Assembly (NCBI RefSeq): GCF_019429625.1
Contig: NZ_JAHXRW010000009.1
Coordinates: 1 to 64,000 of the forward strand
Direction of reading: 5' to 3'
DNA length: 64,000 nt
Source of the DNA: Celeribacter sp. PS-C1
GTDB taxonomy: Bacteria; Pseudomonadota; Alphaproteobacteria; Rhodobacterales; Rhodobacteraceae
The notes beneath the pieces were generated by a model, which ran no database searches, was not told the DNA's origin, and saw only the letters and a program-made list of their open reading frames with translations. Positions 26,851 to 36,119 of this stretch are shown in pieces; positions within the stretch are counted from its first letter, which is position 1; the number at the start of each line of letters is the position of its first letter. A program made the translations under genes and the position numbers.

Positions 26851-27231
26851 ATGGGTAAGGTAGCAAATCCCCGTCGCGTGGCTGACAACGAAGCAATGGC
26901 GAAAACCAAAATGCTTCGCGTTTCCCCGCAAAAACTGAACCTCGTGGCTCAGATGATCCGCGGCAAGAAAGTCGACAAGGCCCTCACGGACCTGACTTTC
27001 TCCAACAAGCGTATCGCAGTGGACGTGAAGAAATGCCTTCAGTCTGCGATTGCCAACGCCGAGAACAACCACGGTCTCGACGTCGATGAGCTTATCGTCG
27101 CCGAAGCTTGGGTCGGCAAGAACCTGACCATGAAACGCGGTCGCCCGCGTGCCCGTGGTCGTTTCGGCAAGATCATGAAGCCGTTCGCGGAAATCACCAT
27201 CAAGGTGCGTCAAGTTGAGGAGCAAAACTAA
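26851..27231 (+). CDS. rplV: 50S ribosomal protein L22
   Basis: Exit-tunnel protein, 126 residues. The long beta-hairpin lining the tunnel ([22 protein letters not shown], about residue 90) is present. The last base of its stop is the first base of the rpsC start (TAATG). Confidence 0.97.
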   Translation: MGKVANPRRVADNEAMAKTKMLRVSPQKLNLVAQMIRGKKVDKALTDLTFSNKRIAVDVKKCLQSAIANAENNHGLDVDELIVAEAWVGKNLTMKRGRPRARGRFGKIMKPFAEITIKVRQVEEQN

Positions 27232-27941
27232 TGGGTCATAAGGTTAACCCGATTGGCATGCGTCTCCAGGTCAACCGCACCTGGGATAGCCGCTGGTACG
27301 CTGACAGCAAGGACTACGGTGATCTTCTTCTCGAAGACCTGAAAATCCGTGAGTTCGTCAAGGAAGAGTGCAAACAAGCCGGCATCAGCCGTGTGATCAT
27401 CGAGCGTCCGCACAAAAAGTGCCGCGTCACGATCCACACCGCCCGTCCGGGTGTCATCATCGGCAAGAAAGGCGCTGACATCGAAGGTCTGCGCAAGAAA
27501 GTCGCTGCGATGACCGATTCCGAGCTGCACCTCAACATCGTTGAAGTGCGCAAGCCGGAGCTCGACGCCCAACTCGTGGCCGAAAGCATCGCGCAACAGC
27601 TCGAGCGTCGTGTGTCCTTCCGTCGTGCCATGAAGCGCGCCGTGCAGAACGCCATGCGCATGGGGGCCCTCGGCATCCGCGTGAACGTTGCCGGTCGTCT
27701 TGGTGGTGCTGAAATCGCGCGTACCGAATGGTATCGCGAAGGTCGCGTTCCGCTTCACACCCTGCGCGCAGACATCGACTACGCGCATGCTGAAGCTTCG
27801 ACCGCTTACGGCATCATCGGCATCAAAACCTGGATCTTCAAAGGCGAGATCATGGAACACGACCCGCAGGCTCGTGACCGTCGCGCCGAAGAAGCCCAAG
27901 CCGGTCCGGCACCTCGCGGTGACCGCGGCGGCCGTCGCTAA
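27231..27941 (+). CDS. rpsC: 30S ribosomal protein S3
   Basis: mRNA-entry protein with RNA helicase function, 236 residues. Type-2 KH domain with [17 protein letters not shown] (about residue 64); C-terminal domain with [19 protein letters not shown] about residue 163. Coupled to rplV by one-base overlap. Confidence 0.98.
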   Translation: MGHKVNPIGMRLQVNRTWDSRWYADSKDYGDLLLEDLKIREFVKEECKQAGISRVIIERPHKKCRVTIHTARPGVIIGKKGADIEGLRKKVAAMTDSELHLNIVEVRKPELDAQLVAESIAQQLERRVSFRRAMKRAVQNAMRMGALGIRVNVAGRLGGAEIARTEWYREGRVPLHTLRADIDYAHAEASTAYGIIGIKTWIFKGEIMEHDPQARDRRAEEAQAGPAPRGDRGGRR

Positions 27942-27954
27942 GGAGGTCTGAGAC

Positions 27955-28368
27955 ATGCTTCAGCCAAAGCGTACAAAATTCCGCAAAATGCACAAAGGCC
28001 GGATTCACGGTGAGGCAAAAGGCGGTTCCGATCTGAACTTCGGCACCTTCGGCCTCAAAGCCGTCGAGCCCGAGCGCATCACCGCGCGTCAGATCGAAGC
28101 TGCACGTCGTGCCATGACGCGTCACATGAAGCGTCAGGGCCGTGTCTGGATCCGTATCTTCCCGGACACCCCGGTGACCGCAAAGCCCGTCGAAGTTCGT
28201 ATGGGTAAAGGTAAAGGCTCCGTGGACCGTTGGGTCTGCAAAGTCAAACCCGGCCGCGTGATGTTCGAACTGGACGGCGTTTCGGAAGAAGTCGCTCGTG
28301 AGGCTCTGCGCCTTGCTGCGATGAAACTCCCGATCAAAACCCGCACAGTGGTTCGCGAAGACTGGTGA
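27955..28368 (+). CDS. rplP: 50S ribosomal protein L16
   Basis: Organises tRNA binding near the peptidyl transferase centre. 137 residues beginning [42 protein letters not shown] about residue 40 and [22 protein letters not shown] about residue 82. AAGGAGG lies in front of the start. Instead of rpmC, a series of hairpins and a terminator follow. Confidence 0.98.
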   Translation: MLQPKRTKFRKMHKGRIHGEAKGGSDLNFGTFGLKAVEPERITARQIEAARRAMTRHMKRQGRVWIRIFPDTPVTAKPVEVRMGKGKGSVDRWVCKVKPGRVMFELDGVSEEVAREALRLAAMKLPIKTRTVVREDW

Positions 28369-28372
28369 ACGT

Positions 28373-28427
28373 ACAGTCCGCGTAAGCGGACTGTCACGCG
28401 CGTTTCGCAGTCGTTTCGACGAAACGA
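28373..28427 (+). other. Two tandem hairpins after rplP
   Basis: ACAGTCCGC-GTAA-GCGGACTGT (28373-28394, perfect 9 bp) is followed by TCGTTTC-GAC-GAAACGA (28411-28427, perfect 7 bp). Both precede the terminator at 28453. They may protect or mark the 3' end of the mRNA. Confidence 0.5.
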
Positions 28428-28452
28428 TGAGAATATGCCCGGTTAAAAACTA

Positions 28453-28486
28453 AAAAACCCCCGCCGAGAGATCGGCGGGGGTTTTT
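28453..28486 (+). terminator. Terminator after rplP
   Basis: A 15-bp perfect stem (AAAAACCCCCGCCGA / TCGGCGGGGGTTTTT) with GAGA loop, the strongest terminator in the window. It looks able to act in both directions. Confidence 0.95.
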
Positions 28487-28544
28487 CTTTCTGCGGATGC
28501 AAAACAAATGAGGACAGGTCTGGAAGGGCGCGGCCTGCTCGCCT

Positions 28545-29345
28545 ATGTCAAAGCGAAACGACCCCACAGAGGCCAAAATGCGCGCACAGATTTCCCACCT
28601 CCTCGATCGTCCCATCACCCGCCACTTCATCATGAGCGTGATCCTGTTCAACGCAGTGATCCTCGGACTTGAAACCTCTGGTTACATCATGGCGCGGGCA
28701 GGCGGGTTGATCGTGGCGCTCGATATGATCTGTCTGAGCATCTTTGTGGTCGAGCTTTTGGCGAAAATCTACGCGCAGGGGCCGCGGTTCTTTCGGGACG
28801 GTTGGAACCTCTTCGACTTTGCCATTGTCGGCATCTCCCTATCGCCGGTGGGGGAGGGGCTTTCCGTGCTCCGGGCGCTCCGTATCCTGCGACTACTTCG
28901 TGTCGTCTCCGTCGTGCCGAGCCTGCGCCGTGTGGTCGAGGCCTTTATTCTCGCGCTGCCGGGGATGGCTTCGGTGTTCCTGCTTACAGGCATCATCTTT
29001 TATATTGGCTCGGTGATCGCGACGAAGCTTTACGGGCCGAGCTTTCCCGAATGGTTCGGCACCCTGGGCGCCTCGCTCTACACCCTGTTCCAAGTCATGA
29101 CGCTGGAAAGCTGGTCGATGGGCATCGTGCGTCCGGTGATGGAGGTGCATCCCGAGAGCTGGCTGTTCTTTGTGCCCTTCATCCTCATCACGGCCTTTGC
29201 GGTGATGAACCTCGTTGTCGGTTTGATCGTGTCGACAATGCAAGACGCCCACGTCGAAGAAGAACACGCCGCCACGGATATTTACCGGGACGACGTGGTG
29301 AAGCGCTTGGAGCGGATCGAGAAGGCGTTGGAGCGGCGGTCTTAA
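28545..29345 (+). CDS. Bacterial voltage-gated sodium channel (BacNav-type ion transporter)
   Basis: A six-helix, one-domain channel subunit of 266 residues expected to form tetramers in the inner membrane. The S4 voltage sensor has arginines at 110, 113, 116 and 119 (VLRALRILRLLRVVS). The pore filter TLESWS (186-191, Glu188) is that of sodium-selective bacterial channels. S6 runs about 208-231 (FFVPFILITAFAVMNLVVGLIV). The tail 248-264 (RDDVVKRLERIEKALER) fits the C-terminal coiled coil of the family. A later ATG at 28578 with AGAGG nearby is an alternative start. It lies between rplP and rpmC in its own terminator-bounded segment. BacNav channels in marine bacteria are linked with sodium homeostasis and motility. 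Confidence 0.9.
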   Translation: MSKRNDPTEAKMRAQISHLLDRPITRHFIMSVILFNAVILGLETSGYIMARAGGLIVALDMICLSIFVVELLAKIYAQGPRFFRDGWNLFDFAIVGISLSPVGEGLSVLRALRILRLLRVVSVVPSLRRVVEAFILALPGMASVFLLTGIIFYIGSVIATKLYGPSFPEWFGTLGASLYTLFQVMTLESWSMGIVRPVMEVHPESWLFFVPFILITAFAVMNLVVGLIVSTMQDAHVEEEHAATDIYRDDVVKRLERIEKALERRS

Positions 29346-29650
29346 TTCACGGGGTTGCAGCGATATGCGCGATTTGGGTTTGCTTCTTGCGCGAAGGTTG
29401 TGACGGCTTCACATGTCGCTAGGTCACCTGGGTCCGCGTATCCGAATATGAGCATCATCTTTTCCCACTCACCGAATGCATTTTGCATTTCCAACCAGTA
29501 TGCACCCTGCAGTGAAGCGTTCGAGTTCACTTGCTCAGTGAAGCGGAACATGTCTTCCTCATAGTTCTGACCATAAACTCTGCTGGGTGTGTTGCTCGCA
29601 AAAAATGCGAAGATAGCAAAATGGAGCAGGCTGATCGGCAAGTGGAACAA
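29342..29650 (-). CDS. Small secreted protein, unknown
   Basis: 102 residues from a TTG two bases after the stop of the 2OG oxygenase gene, within GGGGTGAG. A hydrophobic N-terminus (LPISLLHFAIFAFFA) ending near VYGQ looks like a signal peptide cleaved around residue 27. Two cysteines (CEAV and YRCNP) near the end could form a disulfide. The stop overlaps the end of the converging channel gene by four bases. Base composition is A+T-richer than around it. No family recognised. Confidence 0.5.
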   Translation of the reverse strand: MFHLPISLLHFAIFAFFASNTPSRVYGQNYEEDMFRFTEQVNSNASLQGAYWLEMQNAFGEWEKMMLIFGYADPGDLATCEAVTTFAQEANPNRAYRCNPVN

Positions 29651-29652
29651 GA

Positions 29653-30276
29653 TTACTCACCCCACTTGTAGTTGAAGCTCACGGACACCCGATCAAATTC
29701 CGACTGGTTCATCATCACTTCGTGGCGCAGCCAGCTTTCCCAGAGCATGATGTCGCCCGCTTCCGGGGACATGTAGATGAAATTCTGCATCTCGCGGCGG
29801 GCATCTTTTTTGCGCGCGGGAGAGGCCATCATCATCGCGTGACGCGGGTCTTCGAGACGGAGAGAGGACGCCCCGTCCGGCATGGCGACATAGGTCGTGC
29901 CGGAGATCACAGAATGCGGGTGGATGTGGGCTGAGTGATAGCCGCCTTCCGGCAGGATGTTGATCCAGAGGTCTTCCAGAACCAGCTTCCGGTCGCCCAG
30001 ATCGAATTGCAGATCCTCGGCAAATTTCGCGACGTGCTGATCGAGGCTCTCGACGATGTCCTTGAAGATCGGGAACCGCCAGGGCAGGTCGGTGAGCGAG
30101 GCATAGGAGGTGTAACCGGGATAGCCTTTGTCATCGCACCATTGCTGACCGGCCTCGTCGTCTTCGGCGATGGCATAGCAGCTGTCGAACAGCTCATCCT
30201 CGTCGATGGTCGGGGAAAATTCGTTCAGCTTCGCTTTGTAGAGACGGGTCACGAAGAGGGATTCAATGTCGGCCAT
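29653..30276 (-). CDS. Putative 2OG-Fe(II) oxygenase (TIGR02466-like)
   Basis: 207 residues starting MADIESLFVTRLYKAKLN, the family's usual start; in-frame ATGs at 30297 and 30435 would add unlikely residues. The iron-site region is HIHPHSVISGTTYV (117-130), with LEDPR at 141-145, distal His185 (WLRHEV) and the co-substrate-type Arg196 (FDRVSVSFNY). This layout is typical of the TIGR02466 putative oxygenases. Substrate unknown. Confidence 0.8.
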   Translation of the reverse strand: MADIESLFVTRLYKAKLNEFSPTIDEDELFDSCYAIAEDDEAGQQWCDDKGYPGYTSYASLTDLPWRFPIFKDIVESLDQHVAKFAEDLQFDLGDRKLVLEDLWINILPEGGYHSAHIHPHSVISGTTYVAMPDGASSLRLEDPRHAMMMASPARKKDARREMQNFIYMSPEAGDIMLWESWLRHEVMMNQSEFDRVSVSFNYKWGE

Positions 30277-30428
30277 AGGAGACTCACTTTCAGGCATTCT
30301 CTGATTTCGCGTCCTTATAGACGAGAAACAGCGTTGCCGCAGCCCACAGTCAGCGGCTAGAAGCGTGAAAAAATGACGCTGCCCGCCGCATTCGGGCCGT
30401 AGCGCAGCAACAGGCCCGTAGACGCAGT

Positions 30429-30920
30429 ATGACACAGAACCCCACCTCCCTCGCTCTCCCCATTGCTCTGGCTCTTGTCGGTGCGGTCCTGATCCTCTGG
30501 GCCACCCGTCGGCTTTTGCGCCGGTCCAAGAAGGCGCCCATGCATGTACAGGTCTATGAGGGCGTGTCCGAGGTGTTTCGCAAAGACCCTGAGGCAGAGG
30601 TGCCTGACGAGGCGCTGGTCTGTTACCGGGCCTATAGGCTCTATCTCTACCTTTTGGACGACGGGTTGGACAAGGGCGTGAGCAATATGGAGCCTGCGGT
30701 GGTGCGCGACGCCCTTCCGGCTTTGGAGCCGCTGGGTCTTGGAGAGGCGGCGCGTGAGATCGACGCCTTTGTGGGCGTCTATGAGGAGATCGAGCGCCGC
30801 ACGGATGTGGACGAAAGCCTCGGCGAAGAGTATCAAAAGACCGCCCGCGATCTGGACCGCAGGCTCTATCCTCTTTTGCGCGAAATCCCGGAGCGGCTGG
30901 AGCGCTATCTTGGGCGGTGA
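30429..30920 (+). CDS. Membrane-anchored protein of unknown function
   Basis: 163 residues. One N-terminal membrane helix (about residues 8-25) is followed by RRLLRRSKK, then a soluble helical domain. The segment CYRAYRLYLYLLDDGLDKGVSNMEP...ALEPLGLGEAAREIDAF recalls the DUF4375/DMP19 fold (a YxxxxxxxxGGxxQ-like turn and an ALxxIG helix), but the match is weak. No clear ribosome binding site. Transcribed away from the oxygenase gene. Confidence 0.6.
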   Translation: MTQNPTSLALPIALALVGAVLILWATRRLLRRSKKAPMHVQVYEGVSEVFRKDPEAEVPDEALVCYRAYRLYLYLLDDGLDKGVSNMEPAVVRDALPALEPLGLGEAAREIDAFVGVYEEIERRTDVDESLGEEYQKTARDLDRRLYPLLREIPERLERYLGR

Positions 30921-30971
30921 AGGGTCTGGCTCAGGGCTGGTGTGAAAACGCAAGAAATCCTGAGCTTTTCC

Positions 30972-31000
30972 TTGCCAAGGCCGGACCATCCACTTATAGA
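30972..31000 (+). promoter_or_regulatory. rpmC promoter
   Basis: TTGCCA at 30972-30977 and TATAGA at 30995-31000 with a 17-base spacer. It restarts transcription of the ribosomal genes after the inserted block. A 6-bp hairpin at 31015-31031 would stand near the 5' end of a leader of about 110 bases. Confidence 0.7.
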
Positions 31001-31118
31001 GCAGCATCTCACAGATTCCCTGTCAGGGGATTCGTGTGCATTGACATAACCCACCGGGCCGAATGTCACCCCCAAAAGGGCGCATTCCGGTGCTAACAGG
31101 AACCAAGGAGAGGCGAAT

Positions 31119-31316
31119 ATGAACGCCCAAGAATTGCGTGCGAAAACGCCGGACGAGCTCAAAACCGAGCTTGCCAACCTGAAAAAAGAATCCTTCAACC
31201 TGCGCTTTCAGCAGGCCACTGGCCAGCTCGAAAACACCGCTCAGATTCGTAAGGCACGCCGTGCAGCTGCACTCGTGAAGACGATCCTGAACGAAAAAGC
31301 TGCAGCAGCAGAGTAA
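31119..31316 (+). CDS. rpmC: 50S ribosomal protein L29
   Basis: 65-residue two-helix protein at the exit port. [21 protein letters not shown] start and [21 protein letters not shown] centre are characteristic. Strong AAGGAGAGG ribosome binding site. Confidence 0.97.
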   Translation: MNAQELRAKTPDELKTELANLKKESFNLRFQQATGQLENTAQIRKARRAAALVKTILNEKAAAAE

Positions 31317-31330
31317 GAGGAGACAGACCT

Positions 31331-31558
31331 ATGCCCAAACGTATTCTGCAAGGTGTTGTCACCTCGAACCAGAACGAACAAACCGTTACCGTGTCCGTTG
31401 AACGTCGCTTCAAGCACCCGGTTCTGAAAAAGACCATCCGTAAGTCCAAAAAATACCGGGCTCACGATGAGAACAACCAATTCAACGTCGGCGACACCGT
31501 CCGTATCCAGGAATGTGCACCGAAGTCGAAAACCAAGCGTTGGGAAGTGCTCGTTTAA
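31331..31558 (+). CDS. rpsQ: 30S ribosomal protein S17
   Basis: Primary 16S rRNA-binding protein, 75 residues, OB fold: [21 protein letters not shown] start, [20 protein letters not shown] about residue 24, and [15 protein letters not shown] near the end. Confidence 0.97.
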   Translation: MPKRILQGVVTSNQNEQTVTVSVERRFKHPVLKKTIRKSKKYRAHDENNQFNVGDTVRIQECAPKSKTKRWEVLV

Positions 31559-31647
31559 TCTCTGATTGAACAAGCCTCCTCCCAGCTTAATCGAAACCCT
31601 GGGGGCACCGATCACTGCAGATCGCCCCAAAGGTCGGGAGAAACCAA

Positions 31648-32016
31648 ATGATCCAGATGCAGACCAATCTGGATGTCGCTGATAACTCTGGCGCTCGCCG
31701 AGTTCAGTGCATCAAGGTCCTCGGCGGTTCCCACCGTCGTTACGCCTCCGTGGGCGACATCATCGTGGTGTCGGTCAAGGAAGCAATTCCGCGTGGCCGT
31801 GTGAAAAAAGGTGACGTCCGTAAGGCCGTCGTCGTGCGCACCGCCAAAGAGGTCCGTCGTGAAGACGGCACCGCGATCCGTTTTGATCGCAACGCGGCCG
31901 TGATCCTCAACAACAACAACGAGCCTGTCGGCACCCGTATCTTCGGGCCGGTGGTTCGTGAGCTGCGTGCAAAAGGCATGATGAAAATCGTGTCGCTGGC
32001 ACCGGAGGTGCTCTAA
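31648..32016 (+). CDS. rplN: 50S ribosomal protein L14
   Basis: 122 residues starting [32 protein letters not shown] near the C-terminus. First gene of the spc block. The 89-base gap before it includes a GGGGGC...GCCCC inverted repeat near 31600-31626, a possible S8-type control region by position. One-base overlap with rplX. Confidence 0.98.
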   Translation: MIQMQTNLDVADNSGARRVQCIKVLGGSHRRYASVGDIIVVSVKEAIPRGRVKKGDVRKAVVVRTAKEVRREDGTAIRFDRNAAVILNNNNEPVGTRIFGPVVRELRAKGMMKIVSLAPEVL

Positions 32017-32321
32017 TGGCTGCGAAACTGCGTAAAGGCGACAAGGTCGTCGTGCTTGCCGGTAAGGACAAAGGCAAACAGGGTGAAATCACCTCTGTGA
32101 TGCCGTCCAAAGGCAAAGCCATCGTGGAAGGCGTGAACATCGCCATCCGTCACACCCGCGCGACCCAAGGTGATCAAGGGGGCCGTCGTCCGGTCGCCAT
32201 GCCGATCGACCTCTCCAACCTCGCGCTTCTGGACGCCAACGGCAAAGCCACCCGCGTCGGCTTCAAATTCGAAGGTGACAAGAAAGTGCGTTTCGCCAAG
32301 ACCACGGGAGACGTGATCTGA
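32016..32321 (+). CDS. rplX: 50S ribosomal protein L24
   Basis: Assembly initiator protein, 101 residues, with the KOW motif at the start ([20 protein letters not shown]). One-base overlaps with rplN and rplE. Confidence 0.97.
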   Translation: MAAKLRKGDKVVVLAGKDKGKQGEITSVMPSKGKAIVEGVNIAIRHTRATQGDQGGRRPVAMPIDLSNLALLDANGKATRVGFKFEGDKKVRFAKTTGDVI

Positions 32322-32884
32322 TGCTCGACACCACCGATTACACCCCGCGTCTGAAGGCGGCGTACAAGGACAGCATTCGTGCCGCTCTCAAAGAAGAGTT
32401 CGGCTACAAAAACGACATGCAGATCCCGCGTCTGGACAAAATCGTTCTGAACATCGGTTGCGGCGCTGAAGCTGTGAAAGATTCCAAGAAAGCGAAATCC
32501 GCTCAGGAAGATCTTTCCGCGATCGCCGGCCAAAAGGCTCTCATCACGAAAGCCAAGAAATCCATCGCTGGTTTCCGCGTTCGTGAAGACATGCCGCTCG
32601 GTGCGAAGGTGACCCTTCGTGGCGACCGTATGTACGAATTCCTCGACCGTCTGATCACGATTGCTATGCCCCGCATCCGCGACTTCCGCGGCGTGTCCGG
32701 CAAATCCTTTGACGGCCGTGGCAACTACGCCATGGGCCTGAAAGAGCACATCGTGTTCCCCGAGATCAACTTCGACCAAGTCGATGAGACCTGGGGTATG
32801 GACATTGTCATCGCCACCACGGCGAAAACCGACGCTGAAGCAAAGAGCCTGTTGAAAGCTTTCAACATGCCTTTCAACAGCTGA
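32321..32884 (+). CDS. rplE: 50S ribosomal protein L5
   Basis: 5S rRNA-binding protein, 187 residues. [19 protein letters not shown] about residue 44, [25 protein letters not shown] (about residues 70-94) and the loop [17 protein letters not shown]. Overlaps rplX by one base (TGATG). Confidence 0.98.
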   Translation: MLDTTDYTPRLKAAYKDSIRAALKEEFGYKNDMQIPRLDKIVLNIGCGAEAVKDSKKAKSAQEDLSAIAGQKALITKAKKSIAGFRVREDMPLGAKVTLRGDRMYEFLDRLITIAMPRIRDFRGVSGKSFDGRGNYAMGLKEHIVFPEINFDQVDETWGMDIVIATTAKTDAEAKSLLKAFNMPFNS

Positions 32885-32906
32885 TCGCGCGAGGAGTTTA
32901 GAGAAC

Positions 32907-33212
32907 ATGGCTAAGAAATCCATGATCGCCCGTGAGCGCAAGCGCGAGAAGCTGGTGGCAAAATATGCCGCTAAGCGCGCGTCGCTCAAAGAGGTTATCT
33001 ACGACCAAGATAAGCCGATGGAAGAGCGTTTCCGCGCTTCCCTGAAGCTTGCAGAACTGCCGCGCAACAGCTCGGCAACCCGTCTTCACAACCGTTGCCA
33101 GCTGACCGGCCGTCCGCACGCTTACTATCGTAAGCTGAAGGTCTCCCGGATCATGTTGCGGGAACTCGGCTCTTTCGGCCAGATCCCCGGCCTCGTGAAA
33201 TCCAGCTGGTAA
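32907..33212 (+). CDS. rpsN: 30S ribosomal protein S14
   Basis: 101 residues of the zinc-free long type (no CxxC pairs). [16 protein letters not shown] start and [19 protein letters not shown] about residue 72 identify it. AGGAGTTTAGAGAAC precedes the start. Confidence 0.97.
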   Translation: MAKKSMIARERKREKLVAKYAAKRASLKEVIYDQDKPMEERFRASLKLAELPRNSSATRLHNRCQLTGRPHAYYRKLKVSRIMLRELGSFGQIPGLVKSSW

Positions 33213-33225
33213 GGAGGGCAGAGAT

Positions 33226-33618
33226 ATGAACGATCCTATCGGCGATATGCTCACCCGTATCCGTAACGCTCAACTGCGTGGCAAATCCACCGTATCCACC
33301 CCGGCTTCCAAGCTGCGTGGCTGGGTTCTGGACGTGCTGCTCGACGAGGGCTACATCCGCGGCTACGAAAAAGGCACCGACGTCAATGGTCACCCGACCC
33401 TTGAAATCAGCCTGAAATACTTCGAAGGCACCCCGGTCATCCGCGAACTGCAACGGGTCTCCAAACCCGGCCGTCGCGTGTACCTCGGTGTTAAGGACAT
33501 CCCGTCGGTCCGTCAGGGCCTCGGTGTGTCGATTGTCTCCACCCCGAAGGGTGTGATGTCGGACGCAAACGCTCGTGCCAACAACGTTGGTGGCGAAGTG
33601 CTTTGCACCGTCTTCTAA
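33226..33618 (+). CDS. rpsH: 30S ribosomal protein S8
   Basis: Central-domain assembly protein and, in E. coli, the spc operon repressor. 130 residues: [16 protein letters not shown] start and [30 protein letters not shown] end. Confidence 0.98.
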   Translation: MNDPIGDMLTRIRNAQLRGKSTVSTPASKLRGWVLDVLLDEGYIRGYEKGTDVNGHPTLEISLKYFEGTPVIRELQRVSKPGRRVYLGVKDIPSVRQGLGVSIVSTPKGVMSDANARANNVGGEVLCTVF

Positions 33619-33630
33619 GGAGGTCTATCG

Positions 33631-34164
33631 ATGTCTCGTATTGGTAAACGACCGGTCGAGCTGCCCAGCGGCGTTTCCGCCACTGTGTCTGGCCAGACCA
33701 TCGAAGTGAAGGGCCCGAAAGGCACTCACTCCTTCACCGCCACGGACGACGTGACCATCGCTGTCGAAGACAACGCCGTCACCGTCACCCCGCGTGGTAA
33801 ATCCAAGCGCGCTCGCCAGCAGTGGGGCATGTCCCGCACCATGGTCGCCAACATGGTGACCGGTGTGTCCGACGGCTTCAAAAAAGAGCTCGAAATCAAC
33901 GGTGTTGGTTATCGTGCTCAGATGCAGGGCAACGTGCTCAAACTCAACCTGGGTTACTCCCACGAGGTGAACTTTGAGGTTCCCGCTGGCGTCACCGTGA
34001 CGTCCGCGAAACCGACCGAGATCACCATCGAGGGTTCCGACCCGCAACTCGTCGGTCAAGTCGCGGCCAACATCCGCGAATGGCGTAAGCCCGAGCCCTA
34101 CAAAGGCAAAGGCATCAAATACAAAGACGAGTATATCTTCCGCAAGGAAGGGAAGAAGAAGTAA
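33631..34164 (+). CDS. rplF: 50S ribosomal protein L6
   Basis: Near the sarcin-ricin loop; 177 residues with two repeated domains. [15 protein letters not shown] start and [26 protein letters not shown]-terminal signature. Confidence 0.98.
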   Translation: MSRIGKRPVELPSGVSATVSGQTIEVKGPKGTHSFTATDDVTIAVEDNAVTVTPRGKSKRARQQWGMSRTMVANMVTGVSDGFKKELEINGVGYRAQMQGNVLKLNLGYSHEVNFEVPAGVTVTSAKPTEITIEGSDPQLVGQVAANIREWRKPEPYKGKGIKYKDEYIFRKEGKKK

Positions 34165-34175
34165 GGACGCTCATC

Positions 34176-34535
34176 ATGGCAAACAGCAAACGGACACTGT
34201 TTCTGAAACGCCGCCTGCGCGTTCGGAACAAACTTCGCAAGAACAATGTCGGCAAGCTTCGCCTGTCGATCCATCGTTCGAACAAGAACATCAGCGCTCA
34301 GCTGATCGACGACGTTCAGGGCAAAACCCTGGCTTCCGCATCCACGCTCGAAAAAGATTTCGGTGTGGTCGGCAAGAACAACGTCGAAGCAGCCGCCAAA
34401 GTTGGCGCTGCGATCGCAGAGCGCGCGAAGAAAGCCGGCGTCGAAGAGTGCTACTTCGACCGTGGTGGCTTCCTCTTCCACGGCAAAGTGAAGGCCTTGG
34501 CCGACGCTGCCCGTGAAGGTGGTCTGAAGTTCTAA
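34176..34535 (+). CDS. rplR: 50S ribosomal protein L18
   Basis: 5S rRNA-binding protein, 119 residues. [19 protein letters not shown] about residue 28 and the C-terminal [25 protein letters not shown] 132-base gap with a GGGAGGGG...CCCCTTCCC hairpin follows before rpsE. Confidence 0.97.
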   Translation: MANSKRTLFLKRRLRVRNKLRKNNVGKLRLSIHRSNKNISAQLIDDVQGKTLASASTLEKDFGVVGKNNVEAAAKVGAAIAERAKKAGVEECYFDRGGFLFHGKVKALADAAREGGLKF

Positions 34536-34667
34536 GACTTGAGGGAGGGGGGCGAAAGCTCCCCTTCCCGATGATCCGGGGTCCTGTGTTCGCAGGCAAC
34601 CACCAGGATCGAGTTCAACAGCGCCCCTGTTTCATGGGAAACGCGCTACCTTTGTAAGGAAAGTTCT

Positions 34668-35237
34668 ATGGCAGAACGTGAAAACCGCCGGGACCGTCGC
34701 GAACGCGAAGAAACCCCGGAATTCGCCGATCGTCTCGTCGCGATCAACCGTGTGTCCAAAACCGTGAAAGGTGGTAAGCGTTTCGGCTTTGCTGCTCTCG
34801 TGGTTGTGGGCGACCAAAAAGGCCGCGTTGGCTTCGGCAAAGGCAAAGCGAAAGAGGTCCCCGAGGCCATCCGCAAAGCCACCGAGCAAGCCAAGCGCCA
34901 GATGATCCGCGTCGCTCTGAAAGAGGGCCGTACCCTGCACCACGACGTCGAAGGTCGTCACGGCGCTGGTAAAGTCGTCATGCGCACCGCTCCGACCGGT
35001 ACTGGTATCATCGCCGGTGGTCCGATGCGTGCCGTGTTCGAAATGCTCGGCGTTCAGGACGTGGTTGCCAAATCCATTGGCTCCCAGAACCCGTACAACA
35101 TGATCCGCGCTACGCTGGACGGTCTCAAGAAAGAGGCTTCCCCGCGTTCCGTGGCTCAGCGCCGTGGCAAGAAAGTCGCCGACATCCTCCGCAAGGACGA
35201 TGCTCCGGTTGCTGAAGCCGCTGAAGCAGACGCGTAA
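34668..35237 (+). CDS. rpsE: 30S ribosomal protein S5
   Basis: Fidelity-related protein near the mRNA entry. 189 residues. Double-stranded-RNA-binding-like N-domain with [26 protein letters not shown] about residue 26 and [15 protein letters not shown]. The ATG at 34668 follows TAAGGAAAGTTCT. Confidence 0.98.
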   Translation: MAERENRRDRREREETPEFADRLVAINRVSKTVKGGKRFGFAALVVVGDQKGRVGFGKGKAKEVPEAIRKATEQAKRQMIRVALKEGRTLHHDVEGRHGAGKVVMRTAPTGTGIIAGGPMRAVFEMLGVQDVVAKSIGSQNPYNMIRATLDGLKKEASPRSVAQRRGKKVADILRKDDAPVAEAAEADA

Positions 35238-35249
35238 GGAGACTGAGAC

Positions 35250-35438
35250 ATGGCTAAAACCATCGTTGTAAAACAGATCGGCTCCCCGATCCGTCGCCCG
35301 GCCAAACAGCGTCAGACCCTCGTCGGTCTCGGCCTGAACAAGATGCACAAAACCCGCGAGCTGGAAGATACTCCTTCCGTCCGTGGCATGGTTGCATCCA
35401 TCCCGCACCTCGTCGAAATCGTCGAAGAGCGCGGCTAA
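35250..35438 (+). CDS. rpmD: 50S ribosomal protein L30
   Basis: 62 residues; [27 protein letters not shown] is the family signature. It lies 12 bases after rpsE with AAGGAG, and ends at a terminator instead of running into rplO. Confidence 0.97.
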   Translation: MAKTIVVKQIGSPIRRPAKQRQTLVGLGLNKMHKTRELEDTPSVRGMVASIPHLVEIVEERG

Positions 35439-35476
35439 ACGCCGGTTTGGGGCGCAAGCTCCAACATTAAGAATTC

Positions 35477-35507
35477 AAACGCCCTGCCTGATCGGTGGGG
35501 CGTTTTC
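35477..35507 (+). terminator. Terminator after rpmD
   Basis: A 12-bp stem AAACGCCCTGCC / GGTGGGGCGTTT (two G-T pairs) with loop TGATC and tail TTCTTTT. Confidence 0.88.
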
Positions 35508-35706
35508 TTTTGTGCGGATTATATTGGTTGGACATGAATTCCCTCTCGCTCTGACCTGCTTATGACTGCGCGAGGGCAGGGCGAATTCGACAAAGTCTAA
35601 CGATTGTCCCTTGATCGGTCGTATTCCTGAGGTGGAGTCGGGGAAAAACTGGAAGTGAACCCAGCCAAGCCGGCATCTTTGATCTGAGATGTGCGCAAAA
35701 ACTAAT

Positions 35707-35736
35707 CAGTTTATAAACTGCATGCATTTTGTGCAT
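35707..35736. promoter_or_regulatory. Adjacent palindromes upstream of the DUF1127 gene
   Basis: A perfect 14-base palindrome CAGTTTATAAACTG (35707-35720) is followed at once by ATGCA-TTTTG-TGCAT (35722-35736). They sit about 125-150 bases before the ATG and look like regulator binding sites. Elsewhere in 35508-35859 I see no gene; a 68-codon minus-strand frame there lacks support. Confidence 0.35.
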
Positions 35737-35859
35737 AGCAGGGTCGCAAAAACAGGGGGATGTCATCTTTGGCGGCCACCTCTACATGAGCCGTGCTCCT
35801 AAAGAGAACCAAACATTCAGATTCGCGGGACATACGGTCCCGACAAAAGGAAAAACACT

Positions 35860-36081
35860 ATGGCACACTACAATGACACGGCCCGCATCGCCGCAGGCGT
35901 AGGTTTGATCGACACCGTTCGCGACATCATCGAAGGCATGCGCTCCAGCATCGCACGTCAGCGCGCGTTCGCAAAAACCTACAACGAACTCAATGCCCTG
36001 TCTGATCACGAGCTGGCCGATATCGGCCTTGGCCGTTCCGACATCATGGACATCGCCCGCAGCACCGCTGCGCGCCTCTGA
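35860..36081 (+). CDS. DUF1127 domain protein
   Basis: 73 residues ending in the DUF1127 motif LNALSDHELADIGLGRSDIMDIARS (about residues 45-69). Preceded by AAAAGGAAAAACACT. Small DUF1127 proteins are abundant in Rhodobacterales; some are stress-regulated or act in RNA turnover and phosphate or carbon metabolism. No specific role can be assigned. Followed 38 bases later by another small frame. Confidence 0.85.
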   Translation: MAHYNDTARIAAGVGLIDTVRDIIEGMRSSIARQRAFAKTYNELNALSDHELADIGLGRSDIMDIARSTAARL

Positions 36082-36119
36082 GCCTTCGCTTAGCGCAAAC
36101 GACGTCAAAGGATCCGACC

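Noticed and set aside
35560-35766. 68-codon minus-strand frame in the rpmD-DUF1127 gap
   Set aside because: No ribosome binding site, odd composition, and it covers the palindromes.
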